Of a DNA stretch of 22,629 bases, positions 9,334 through 17,521 are shown in pieces; position 1 is the first letter of the stretch; the number at the start of each line of letters is the position of its first letter. The notes beneath the pieces are model-generated. The model did no database searches. It worked only from the letters and a program-made list of their open reading frames with translations, and had not been told where the DNA came from. Position numbers and translations under genes: made by a program. Source of the stretch: Alistipes sp. (lineage in GTDB: Bacteria; Bacteroidota; Bacteroidia; Bacteroidales; Rikenellaceae); contig JAAVIK010000001.1 in assembly GCA_014796635.1 (NCBI GenBank), positions 226,659 to 249,287 of the forward strand, written 5' to 3'.

Positions 9334-10719
9334 ATGAGTTTTGTTAGAGATAAGGTAAAACTCTGTTCGATTGATATGAATGGTGTTGCCGTTGAAAAAA
9401 TCAACGGTGTGCCCTTCTATGAAAGATATATAGAATTTGACAATACCATTAAGAAGCATATAATTGACAGAAAGTATCATAATCTATTTGCTCAGCCCGT
9501 TTTCAATGCGACAAATGGTATGATTGACTGGTATGTACCAGCAAACTTCCAGAATGCAATAAAGTTGTCCGAATTGAAAGGAACAACAGAAGGTGATGAA
9601 TATTCAAAACAGAAGGAGTTAATCATCCAGCACCTTAATAGGACCACAGCAGAATTGCCTGAATATGATCAGAAATATTTTAAGTGCCTAACAAAGTACT
9701 TATCTTCTGATTATATTGATGATTTGGTATACTGCGATAATGGCCAAATTATCTTTGGTGTATGGGGATTAAGACTAATAGATGGAAAAAATCCTACCAC
9801 TTCTATTAGAACAGCTATTGATGACAAAAGAGTGTATACCATAAACTATCAGGTTAGGGGAAATGGTATAATGTCTGGTATTAAGGGCACTATAAAGCGT
9901 CGTCATGGACATGTCATTAACGGTAGTAAAGATATCCCCAATATTATCCCTGAGGATGGCTTTGAGTTCTCATCTTGGGAGCCAGATGCTCCACATAATA
10001 AAAAGGTAGTGTCAGATATTAATTTTATTGCTATATGTACTCCGATTCCAGTGCCTCCTGTTAATGATGAAGTAGTACCAACAAACGATACTGTTGGGCC
10101 AGATACTGTGCAGCCTGAGTTTAGTAATGTGAGATTTGATGGTGGTGATCACGGCAAGATTAAGGGTGTTGACACAATAAGAGCAAAAAATGGAGAGCCT
10201 GTGCCTCCGATGCAGGTGCCTGAGGTTAAGCCTAAAAGAGGTTATGACTTTGTAGGTTGGGATAAAGATATTAATTCTCCGATCAATGACGACAAAGTCT
10301 TTAAGGCTCAATACAAAAAAAATGGTAAGGGATTCTGGGGCAACTTATTTAATGGAGGTCTATTGGGATGGTTTAGAAACCTTTTTAGTGGATTTGGTAT
10401 TGGAGGAGGTTGGTTCTCTGGATGCCTAAGTTGGATTGTGGGACTATTATTAATGAGTCTTCTCATTATGCCGTTGTCTTCGTTGTTTAGAGGATGTGGT
10501 GCACGAAACAATGTTCCTGTTGTAAATCGACCTATTCCAAAGGTTGTACATACTCCCAAGCAAGAGACACCTAAAGAAACACCACAGACAACTGATGATT
10601 ATGAGGCAATACGAGCTCTAATTCAAGAATATGAAAGAAGAATTGACGAGCTAGAACAAATGTTGCCTGAGAATCAATCAGAGAATAATAATAAACAAAG
10701 TGATTCTGAATATGTCTAG
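9334..10719 (+). CDS. SrfA-like N-terminal domain fused to InlB/Flg_new-type repeats and a membrane anchor
   Basis: The protein has 461 residues. Residues 48-148 contain LFAQPVFNATNG then MIDWYVP, and end DNGQIIFGVWGLRL. This resembles the 'QP...IDWY.P' and 'DG-P-hydrophobic-WG' pattern I associate with SrfA-type proteins, which would complete a SrfB-SrfC-SrfA set. Two beta repeats follow (about 168-235 and 264-327), the second with the classic GYDFVGWDKDIN...KAQY ending of the Listeria-Bacteroides/InlB-B (Flg_new) repeat. Next come a Gly-rich, aromatic-rich segment, one TM helix near 362-385, a Pro/Thr linker and a short coiled coil (about 422-446). There is no N-terminal signal, so orientation is uncertain; if the SrfA-like part faces the cytosol, the coiled coil is outside. 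It starts 4 bp after the SrfC-like gene and overlaps the next gene by 8 bp. Repeat and TM calls are good; the SrfA link is tentative. Confidence 0.5.
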   Translation: MSFVRDKVKLCSIDMNGVAVEKINGVPFYERYIEFDNTIKKHIIDRKYHNLFAQPVFNATNGMIDWYVPANFQNAIKLSELKGTTEGDEYSKQKELIIQHLNRTTAELPEYDQKYFKCLTKYLSSDYIDDLVYCDNGQIIFGVWGLRLIDGKNPTTSIRTAIDDKRVYTINYQVRGNGIMSGIKGTIKRRHGHVINGSKDIPNIIPEDGFEFSSWEPDAPHNKKVVSDINFIAICTPIPVPPVNDEVVPTNDTVGPDTVQPEFSNVRFDGGDHGKIKGVDTIRAKNGEPVPPMQVPEVKPKRGYDFVGWDKDINSPINDDKVFKAQYKKNGKGFWGNLFNGGLLGWFRNLFSGFGIGGGWFSGCLSWIVGLLLMSLLIMPLSSLFRGCGARNNVPVVNRPIPKVVHTPKQETPKETPQTTDDYEAIRALIQEYERRIDELEQMLPENQSENNNKQSDSEYV

Positions 10720-11626
10720 ATCTAAATTTAATTTTGCTTGGGTCTTTGCGACACTGGCACTGCTAACATATACATATATAAGCTTTATGGGGCTTATATA
10801 TAGTCAATTATGCTCGTTGGAGCTATCTATTCTCATAGCATTGGCATTTACTGGTATTATTGTCTTTTTGCTTAATATTATGTGTAAAGTTAAAGCTACA
10901 AGGTGGCTTAGACTAGGTATTATAGGTCAAATTTCCATAGGACTTATTATACTAGTTTTTCTTTTAACTTTGTCAGTCTTCTTTACTCACTTTACGCGCA
11001 TGATTAAAGAGAAGGAGGCGATCGTGGAGCTCTATTCAGAAACCATCGATGACGCACGTGAGTTAGATGCAAAATATCGGGACTATGTAGATCAACGATG
11101 CCAAAGTTATAAGACGAAAATTAATGGACTTAAAGTTGGAACAAAAGGTTACATTGATATGGTTGCAAAGCCATTGTCACTAGGTTTGTCCCAAGCTTCG
11201 ATATCTGAAAAATATGCGAGCCGATTGAAAGACTTTTTATTAGGGGATAATATAGATGCATTAAGCGAAAAAAGAACTGTTTGGCTTTCAGAAAGTACAA
11301 CAACTATATGGAATATAAATTTCCCTAAAAATATTCAGGATGTAACATTTTCAGTTAACTCTTGGCTTATTAACTATGGAGAATTGAGCCAGAAGCAATA
11401 CAGTCAAGAAAGTAGTTATCCAAAGTTTGAGGACGAATCGTTCAATAAAAATGCTAATAAATTACAATTGTTGTGCACAACAATTGTTCCACCTTCATTT
11501 ATAGCCATTTTGCTAGCTATTGTATGCTGCGCCATAATCTTGTTACCTTGGATTGTGACTTCAAAGGATATAGCCGCAATTGGTGATGATAATAACTACA
11601 TTGTAGAAATGCCTGAAGAAGATTAA
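10712..11626 (+). CDS. Four-TM membrane protein with a central non-membrane domain, family unknown
   Basis: The predicted protein has 304 residues from the ATG at 10712 (MSRSKFNFAW), which overlaps the previous stop codon; an ATG at 10700 is also in frame. Three hydrophobic helices lie near residues 9-30, 36-56 and 67-88. A soluble, partly coiled-coil domain of about 160 residues follows, beginning with a charged IKEKEAIVELYSE stretch, and a fourth TM helix (FIAILLAIVCCAIILLPW) lies near 255-276, before an acidic tail. I do not recognise the family. Position between the SrfA-like and GTPase genes suggests an inner-membrane scaffold of the same complex. Confidence 0.6.
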   Translation: MSRSKFNFAWVFATLALLTYTYISFMGLIYSQLCSLELSILIALAFTGIIVFLLNIMCKVKATRWLRLGIIGQISIGLIILVFLLTLSVFFTHFTRMIKEKEAIVELYSETIDDARELDAKYRDYVDQRCQSYKTKINGLKVGTKGYIDMVAKPLSLGLSQASISEKYASRLKDFLLGDNIDALSEKRTVWLSESTTTIWNINFPKNIQDVTFSVNSWLINYGELSQKQYSQESSYPKFEDESFNKNANKLQLLCTTIVPPSFIAILLAIVCCAIILLPWIVTSKDIAAIGDDNNYIVEMPEED

Positions 11627-11631
11627 CATAG

Positions 11632-13278
11632 ATGGAAGAGAAAAAAGAAAAAATATTAAGTCGTTGTAATGTAATACCGATCAAAAATATTGTAAAATAT
11701 TTGAGAGATGGAGTTATAACTATGGATGAACTTAGAGCCAAAGGCTTGTCATCCGAGCGTGAAGACGAAATTAACAAAGAGATTGTTTCCAATGAGAATA
11801 TTATTTGGACACGAGCTTCGAAGTCTCATACCCCTCAGGCTTATCATGAATATTTAAGAGTTTTTCCTGATGGTAAATACGCTGACAATTGCAAGCAAGC
11901 ACTTGAAGATTTGGAGGAAAGTTGGTGGGATGAGCTTTCAATCGCTCCAACAGAAGAGTCATTGAACGCATATATTGCCATTTATCCTGACGGAGAACAT
12001 ATCTATGATGCGAACCTCTTTCTCAAGGATATAGACTGGTTGAACACATGCCGAATCAATACCCAAGAGGCATATATTAAATATAGAGATAGTTTTCCCA
12101 GTAAACATACTAAGGAAATTACTGAAATCCTTGTTGGCTTTAGCGATCAAACCGATTGGGAGTTCGCATGCTCCGTGAACACTACAAATGCATATAGAGA
12201 TTACATCTCCAAGCACCCCAATGGAAAAAAGGTCTCTGAGGCTCAAAATATAATTAGTAGTAGAAGAGAGCACGACACCCTAATCAATGGTATTTCAAGT
12301 GATAAAAATTACATTAGCGCCGAGGATATTCAGACAGCAATTAATAACAATGTCATTACTCTTGACGAACTAATTAGTATTGTTGGTACTGACTGGGCCA
12401 ATGAAATTATGTCTTATCAAAGGCCACCAGATTTACCAATATACACTTCTTCTCAACAATTGCAGAAGGGGAAAACTGAAGTATATTTTTGGGGCACTCC
12501 TGCCTCTGGAAAAACATGTACATTAGGAGCAGTTTTAAGTAGTGCATATACTAAAGGCAAACTTATTAAAAGAGGAGGAGCACTGGAATATATGGATGGA
12601 TTGAAAAATATTTTTAATCCATTGGGAATTAGCAGATTGCCTAATAGTACATCTAACGCTTGCATATATGATATGAATGTTGATATAAAGGATGATAATA
12701 ACAGGAAACATCCAATTACACTCATTGATCTTGCCGGTGAGATATTCAAGTGTATCTATTTTAGTAGTCAAAATTTCGAACTGGATGAAGATCGTCAGCG
12801 AATACTAAATACTACATTTAACTATTTGAAAGATAAAAGAAATAAAAAAATAATGTTCTTCGTGATTGAATATAATGGCCATAATAGAATTTGGGATGAC
12901 AACTCAAATCTTAATATGAGTGACTACTTGGATAGATGTTTAAACTACCTTAACGATTTAAGGATTATCAGCAATTCTGTTAATGGTATATATGTTTTAG
13001 TAACCAAGAGTGATATGATTCCTTGTGAATATAAGGATCAGGCAGTTGAAGCACAAAGATATGTAGAAAAGTACTTTAATGGTTTCTGGGAAACTTTGAA
13101 AGAGATTAGTAAAAGTTGCGGAGTTAGAGACCTAAAAGTTATTCCTTTCTCTGTAGGCAATGTGGTTGCAAAACAGCTTTGTGAGTTTAACGGCAAGTAC
13201 GCGAAGTTAGTTTTAGACAATATCTGCAAGAAAAGCGATAGCACTGGGCGTAGCTTGTGGGATTTTTTAAAAGGATAA
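11632..13278 (+). CDS. Helical-repeat protein with a C-terminal P-loop GTPase domain
   Basis: The protein has 548 residues and no TM or signal. The C-terminal third is a GTPase-like P-loop domain: Walker A GTPASGKT (288-295), G3/Walker B LIDLAGE (364-370) and G4 TKSD (458-461). It resembles the bacterial 'double-GTPase' (DO-GTPase) conflict-system families, recalled from memory. Upstream are about four copies of a 35-40-residue repeat, starting near Trp59, Trp99, Trp136 and Trp176, with pattern W-x-x-A/C...T-x-x-A-Y-x-x-Y...P-x-x-K. The domain is bracketed by a short paired motif, DGVITMDELRAKGLS (26-40) and NNVITLDELISIVG (239-252), resembling small helical adaptor domains. The W-repeat recurs in the outer-membrane barrel gene four genes on. 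It starts 5 bp after the previous gene. Probably a cytosolic switch that reads protein contacts through its repeats. Confidence 0.65.
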   Translation: MEEKKEKILSRCNVIPIKNIVKYLRDGVITMDELRAKGLSSEREDEINKEIVSNENIIWTRASKSHTPQAYHEYLRVFPDGKYADNCKQALEDLEESWWDELSIAPTEESLNAYIAIYPDGEHIYDANLFLKDIDWLNTCRINTQEAYIKYRDSFPSKHTKEITEILVGFSDQTDWEFACSVNTTNAYRDYISKHPNGKKVSEAQNIISSRREHDTLINGISSDKNYISAEDIQTAINNNVITLDELISIVGTDWANEIMSYQRPPDLPIYTSSQQLQKGKTEVYFWGTPASGKTCTLGAVLSSAYTKGKLIKRGGALEYMDGLKNIFNPLGISRLPNSTSNACIYDMNVDIKDDNNRKHPITLIDLAGEIFKCIYFSSQNFELDEDRQRILNTTFNYLKDKRNKKIMFFVIEYNGHNRIWDDNSNLNMSDYLDRCLNYLNDLRIISNSVNGIYVLVTKSDMIPCEYKDQAVEAQRYVEKYFNGFWETLKEISKSCGVRDLKVIPFSVGNVVAKQLCEFNGKYAKLVLDNICKKSDSTGRSLWDFLKG

Positions 13279-13281
13279 GCT

Positions 13282-14697
13282 ATGAAACAGTATATAAAAG
13301 TAGATTTGTACGGACAGTTTGATGATGATACTAAACACGAGTTTACATATCCATCAAAATTATTAAATCAGTATAGTTTCACGGAAGCTACTGCTTGGGC
13401 AAAGTCAATATCAGACCCTCGATCATTACATGGTAAATTATGTAAGGCTGGAGCAGATTGCTATGTTATATGGGGCAACGAGTATGGTAATTACTTCTCT
13501 TACATCACACGAAATAGTCGAGATTCCAGAGGCGGAATGGCTATGGTTACTTTCTTTGTGGAGAGAAATCATATTTGTGACGGTAAGGACATTTATGAGG
13601 TATTAAATAAGCTTTCTCGTAAACTCATAGTAAGTGGAGATTATAGCAATGAATCCGTAGAAGAAGTAATAAATGACATTGCGGTATATACTTCATCGAA
13701 ATGTATTCCTTCTAAAATTAATAAGAATACGACGATATCCGAACCTACATACGGATACAAAGTATTTGCAAATGAGGAAGAGCTTATTGACATCTTGACA
13801 TTTATCGCTCAAGAGGGATATGCTTCATATGATAAGATAATTTTAGCAAAAGATGGTAATGCAAAAAATAATATTGCTATCCAGCATATCACTTCACCAT
13901 TGTGCAAGTATTATAATATCTATGATACTCAAGATGCTCAAGCAAATTGTAGATTCATCAATGCTCAAGATTCTTTTAATATTACATATAGAAAAGAAGG
14001 TTTTGATAATGCTGTAATATCATGCACGGCGCCTCATCGCAATTGTGAATACTACCAGATTAAGGGAACATCACTTGTTTTGAACGATGTTTCAAAAGTA
14101 GATGTAGTCTTCACTAAAACATGGTACTTTGACATCCGCAAATCAACCGACAATACTTGTATTGATGAAAGCCTTGTTGAATTAACAGTTAGCGGGCGTA
14201 TTCCTGATAGGTCAAATCGAAAGCTAATACGATTTACGGAGGCGGAATTGAAGACATTGAGTGTCGTGCCTATAATAGCATCGTGCCCACATTACCATCA
14301 ATACGAGGGCGAAGTGAATCTAACAACGACTAATTCTCAAATACAAATTAAGATGGAACCTAAGAAATTAAAAATAAGAGTTCAGTTCAATTTTGACAAT
14401 AGCATCAGTTCCGGCCTGGTATTTATGCAAATTGATGAAACAACTAAAATATACAAAGATTTAACACAGTCTGATAGATTCTGTGGGTACAGAGCGAGAT
14501 TAGACTTCAATAATGTTTATCAAGTTGATATACCAAAGAATCCTAAGCCAGTCAGAGATTATGATTATAATGATTATCAGAAGTGGGTTAAATGGTTAAT
14601 GGTTGTTCTCATTATAAGCTTTGTTGCAGCTGTCGGTGTACTTTCTGTTCTCTACTGGTCTGAGATAACTAGTTTCATAAATAATCTTTTCAAGTAG
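13282..14697 (+). CDS. Tail-anchored protein, possible GTPase partner, family unknown
   Basis: The protein has 471 residues with one C-terminal TM helix (KWLMVVLIISFVAAVGVL, about 437-459) and a short tail, so most of it is probably cytosolic. The N-terminal part contains SLHGKLCKAGADCYVIWG and a Gly/Arg-rich RNSRDSRGG loop before a strand reading MAMVTFFVERN. This could belong to the GTPase-associated (GAP1-type) families that accompany DO-GTPases; that is a guess from context. The C-terminal half is beta-rich with no recognised motif. It begins 3 bp after the GTPase stop, so the two are likely co-translated partners. Confidence 0.5.
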   Translation: MKQYIKVDLYGQFDDDTKHEFTYPSKLLNQYSFTEATAWAKSISDPRSLHGKLCKAGADCYVIWGNEYGNYFSYITRNSRDSRGGMAMVTFFVERNHICDGKDIYEVLNKLSRKLIVSGDYSNESVEEVINDIAVYTSSKCIPSKINKNTTISEPTYGYKVFANEEELIDILTFIAQEGYASYDKIILAKDGNAKNNIAIQHITSPLCKYYNIYDTQDAQANCRFINAQDSFNITYRKEGFDNAVISCTAPHRNCEYYQIKGTSLVLNDVSKVDVVFTKTWYFDIRKSTDNTCIDESLVELTVSGRIPDRSNRKLIRFTEAELKTLSVVPIIASCPHYHQYEGEVNLTTTNSQIQIKMEPKKLKIRVQFNFDNSISSGLVFMQIDETTKIYKDLTQSDRFCGYRARLDFNNVYQVDIPKNPKPVRDYDYNDYQKWVKWLMVVLIISFVAAVGVLSVLYWSEITSFINNLFK

Positions 14698-14702
14698 TTG
14701 CT

Positions 14703-15485
14703 ATGAAGAGAGTATTTAAGGTTTTACTGGTTCTGGTCGCTATTATAGGAGGACTGTATTTAGCGATTAGCCATTTTATGTCACTTGGCACATCTCAGGA
14801 TGCCATCGAACAATATAACTATCATAAAGACTTTATAGACAGAGTTGATAGTTTGTCTCAGAGTTGGTCGCAAACAGATTTCAACCAACTTAAGGAACTT
14901 TATGCAGACTTGGCAATTGTTGGCTCCATGGAGGCAGTAGAAAAAGAAAGTTTCTCTGAATACAATGCTTTATTAGGGATAAAAGCAGACTTGATTTTAC
15001 GCTCATACTTTAACCAAAAAAGTTGGAACGAATCAGAGTTACAGTCTCTAAAAAAGTTTGCTCAATATATGGATCATAAATACACGATTAATGCTGTAAA
15101 TGGATATTATAGCATACAGTCACTACTAGCCTCGAGTCAAGCATGTCGCACACAATCGCAAGTAGAAAATTGTATAGCTGAAAGTGCAAAGTACTCTACT
15201 CAACCGTGGAATAATTGTACTTCTTTGAAGGACGGCCTAGCTGCTGTGCCAAACACATCTATGACCTCCTATACTAATAAAACGCTGCTACCGAAATGTA
15301 AAAAGATGAATAATTTCAAAAGTAATTATTCTTATTTTGACGATTTTGATACAGATTATCAGATGCTTAAAAATGCACAATTATTCTTGAGCAAACATAA
15401 GTATAGCAATAGTGCCTTAAACGCAAGTTTCAAGTCAATTAAGTATAATGATGCCGCTAACGCATTAAACCCAAAATTCTTCTAA
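14703..15485 (+). CDS. Signal-anchored extracytoplasmic protein, family unknown
   Basis: The protein has 260 residues. A basic start (MKR) and a hydrophobic helix (VLLVLVAIIGGLYLAI, residues 7-22) form a signal anchor or uncleaved signal; no lipobox Cys or clear cleavage site follows. The remainder is polar and largely helical, rich in Ser, Asn, Gln, Lys and Tyr, and probably periplasmic. It has scattered cysteines (for example CRTQ, NCIAE, NCTS, KCKK) that could form disulfides outside the cytoplasm. No family recognised. It sits 5 bp after the tail-anchored gene and 1 bp before the barrel gene, a natural place for a periplasmic linker. Confidence 0.55.
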   Translation: MKRVFKVLLVLVAIIGGLYLAISHFMSLGTSQDAIEQYNYHKDFIDRVDSLSQSWSQTDFNQLKELYADLAIVGSMEAVEKESFSEYNALLGIKADLILRSYFNQKSWNESELQSLKKFAQYMDHKYTINAVNGYYSIQSLLASSQACRTQSQVENCIAESAKYSTQPWNNCTSLKDGLAAVPNTSMTSYTNKTLLPKCKKMNNFKSNYSYFDDFDTDYQMLKNAQLFLSKHKYSNSALNASFKSIKYNDAANALNPKFF

Positions 15486-15486
15486 T

Positions 15487-16665
15487 ATGAAAAAGTTATT
15501 CTCATTATTGATACTATCATTCGTTATTGTACTATCTGCTAGTGCACAGGATATATCTTCTGCTTTACGTCAAGCAGAAGCTAGATTTTTTAGTGGCAAT
15601 GAAACTGGCGCTATAGAGTTGGTTACAAAAGTACTGCAGAAGTACCCAGACAACCAGGAAGCAAAAGCATTGTTGGAAAAATTCAATAAAACTATTTCCG
15701 ATAGACAAATAGATGCAGACTGGCAAACAGCCCAGACTACTAATGCCTTTGAAGCATACGAACAATTTAGAACAAAGCATCCTGGAAGCAAGTATGATGA
15801 TACGGCATCTGACAATATGGCAAAAAGATTAGCTGATAAGTTTACCCCTAATTCCAGTTATTCTGAACGGACTAGAGCGGAATCCTATGCCCAAAAAGGT
15901 ATGACAAAAGATTACATTGCTAATAAGTGGAAGTCTGTTATGGCAAAGAAAACATCCAGCAGTACATCTTCTTCGTCGTCTTACCGTTCTTCTAATACAT
16001 CAAACTCATCAAGTTCATATTCTTCTAATAGAAGTTATGGCTCATCATCTAGTTCCAATTATGAATATCGTAGTTCATCATATGCTAAGAAAGATCCTTT
16101 TGTGACATTTGGTATTGAAGGGTCTATTGAAGGATTAAAGAGTTTCTCTACTGGTTGGGGATTATCTATACGTATTGGCCGATTTAATTCACTCTTTAAT
16201 TCTACCATAGGCATAAAGTATCAGTATACTGGATACAAGAAATGGGTCAGTTATTCATACGATGACTATAATAATTATTGGAAATATGAGTATGTATATA
16301 GTTCTGCAGACTATAAGCGCAAGGTCAATCAATTTGTATTTCCTGTCATACTTAATTGGAATGCCGTTAGGAAAGATAATTATACATTTTATTTAGGTGT
16401 TGGATATGAATTTGGAGTTCTTTTGTCAGACAAACAAACATTCGACTATGATTTTGGCGATCCTTTTAATGAATCCGATTTCTATCAATATGGAGATGAA
16501 AAGTTAATTCAATTATCAGTACCTTCACGAGCTGTAGTTGTGCAAATGGGATTTGCAGGAAGACATTGGGATTGGAAAGCTTACTACAAAAGTAATACAA
16601 ATAGCTCTACATTGTATAATGGGGAAGCAGGTGCTGTAGGAACAGCATTTACATATTATTTTTAG
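15487..16665 (+). CDS. Outer-membrane beta-barrel protein with N-terminal TPR-like repeat and Ser-rich linker
   Basis: The protein has 392 residues. A clear signal peptide (MKKLFSLLILSFVIVLSASA, cleavage before Gln21) is followed by a TPR-like unit (24-66), then a second repeat ADWQTAQTTNAFEAYEQF (about 77-115). That repeat matches the Trp-initiated repeat of the GTPase four genes upstream. Residues 156-200 are a low-complexity Ser/Tyr linker. From about 205 to the end, alternating polar and hydrophobic/aromatic strands suggest an 8-strand barrel of the OmpA/OmpX type, ending in Phe (GTAFTYYF), the usual outer-membrane insertion signal. The protein would therefore put the repeats in the periplasm and the barrel in the outer membrane. 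It starts 1 bp after the previous stop. Confidence 0.75.
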   Translation: MKKLFSLLILSFVIVLSASAQDISSALRQAEARFFSGNETGAIELVTKVLQKYPDNQEAKALLEKFNKTISDRQIDADWQTAQTTNAFEAYEQFRTKHPGSKYDDTASDNMAKRLADKFTPNSSYSERTRAESYAQKGMTKDYIANKWKSVMAKKTSSSTSSSSSYRSSNTSNSSSSYSSNRSYGSSSSSNYEYRSSSYAKKDPFVTFGIEGSIEGLKSFSTGWGLSIRIGRFNSLFNSTIGIKYQYTGYKKWVSYSYDDYNNYWKYEYVYSSADYKRKVNQFVFPVILNWNAVRKDNYTFYLGVGYEFGVLLSDKQTFDYDFGDPFNESDFYQYGDEKLIQLSVPSRAVVVQMGFAGRHWDWKAYYKSNTNSSTLYNGEAGAVGTAFTYYF

Positions 16666-16669
16666 GCAT

Positions 16670-17521
16670 ATGAAAAAGAGTTTAAAAGATTTGATCAGAG
16701 GCATTGTAGCTACTTCTATAGCGGCAATAACGGGAACCCATGGTGCAGAGGCTGCCCCAACGGTTACTTTTAATGATTCAGATATGGACTTGGACATTGC
16801 ATCAATAGGTGAGGCAAAAAATGACCTCAGTTATAAGTTGATGCTTAAAATAAATAGTGACAATACATATGATATAGCTGGTCATAGAAGCCATAGTTCA
16901 CATAGAAGCCATAGTTCCCATAGATCGGGCTCAAGTCACTATTCGCATTCGTCGCATTATTCATCAACAACAACTACTACAAGAAGTACAACTAGTTCAA
17001 GTAGTAGCTCCTCTTCATATGTTTCTTCTTCGTCATATGAGTTAGGTTCACGTACTCTCAACAAAGACCTATATGGTGCTGATGTAAAACTATTGACAGA
17101 TAACTTGGTTAAGTGTGAGTATTTGGATAAGTCAAAGGTTAAGACTAATTATTTTGGTTATGTAGTATATGACGAGAATGTTGTTGATGCGGTAAAGAGA
17201 TTCCAGAAGGATATGGGACTGACTACTGATGGTATTGCAGGTACAACAACTATTACGAAGCTTACTGCCTATGCAGAAAATTTCAAAAAATTTGGTGACA
17301 GGGCATTGAGTGTTGGTATGTCCGGTACCGATGTGATAGAGATGAAGAATCTCCTTATTGAGAAAGGCTATATAGAGGGTACTACATCTAATGGGGAGGC
17401 TACCTTTGATGTGACATTAGAGACAGCACTTAAAGCATTCTTAACAGATGTTGGTATAGAGTGGACAGGTGAAACAGACTCAGATATAGTATTTTACTTA
17501 AAAAAGAAATACGATGATTAA
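16670..17521 (+). CDS. hxsA: His-Xaa-Ser repeat protein HxsA
   Basis: The protein has 283 residues, with a signal-like N-terminus (IRGIVATSIAAITGTHGAEA, up to about 28). Residues 72-98 are an HXS tract: His at 72, 75, 78, 81, 84, 90, 93 and 96, each followed two residues on by Ser, opening HRSHSSHRSHSSH and broken once by GSS at 87. A Ser/Thr-rich linker to about 125 follows. Two peptidoglycan-binding (PG_binding_1-like) units come next: about 136-200, with AVKRFQKDMGLTTDGIAG, and about 215-280. This is the known layout of HxsA, presumed substrate of the HXS radical SAM enzymes encoded next, although their chemistry is not established to my knowledge. It should sit in the periplasm on the cell wall. 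It starts 4 bp after the barrel gene and overlaps hxsD by 8 bp. Confidence 0.9.
   Translation: MKKSLKDLIRGIVATSIAAITGTHGAEAAPTVTFNDSDMDLDIASIGEAKNDLSYKLMLKINSDNTYDIAGHRSHSSHRSHSSHRSGSSHYSHSSHYSSTTTTTRSTTSSSSSSSSYVSSSSYELGSRTLNKDLYGADVKLLTDNLVKCEYLDKSKVKTNYFGYVVYDENVVDAVKRFQKDMGLTTDGIAGTTTITKLTAYAENFKKFGDRALSVGMSGTDVIEMKNLLIEKGYIEGTTSNGEATFDVTLETALKAFLTDVGIEWTGETDSDIVFYLKKKYDD
16883..16918 (+). repeat. 18-bp tandem repeat coding His-Xaa-Ser units
   Basis: Two head-to-tail copies of CATAGAAGCCATAGTTC plus one variable base (16883-16900 and 16901-16918) are 17 of 18 identical, and each codes for HRSHSS. The near-identity at wobble positions implies recent duplication, so the number of HXS units can probably expand or contract by slippage or recombination. 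Confidence 0.85.

Noticed and set aside
16883..16961. Short tandem repeats considered as a CRISPR or VNTR-type array
   Set aside because: There are no spacers; the repeat is in frame in hxsA and encodes the His-Xaa-Ser tract.
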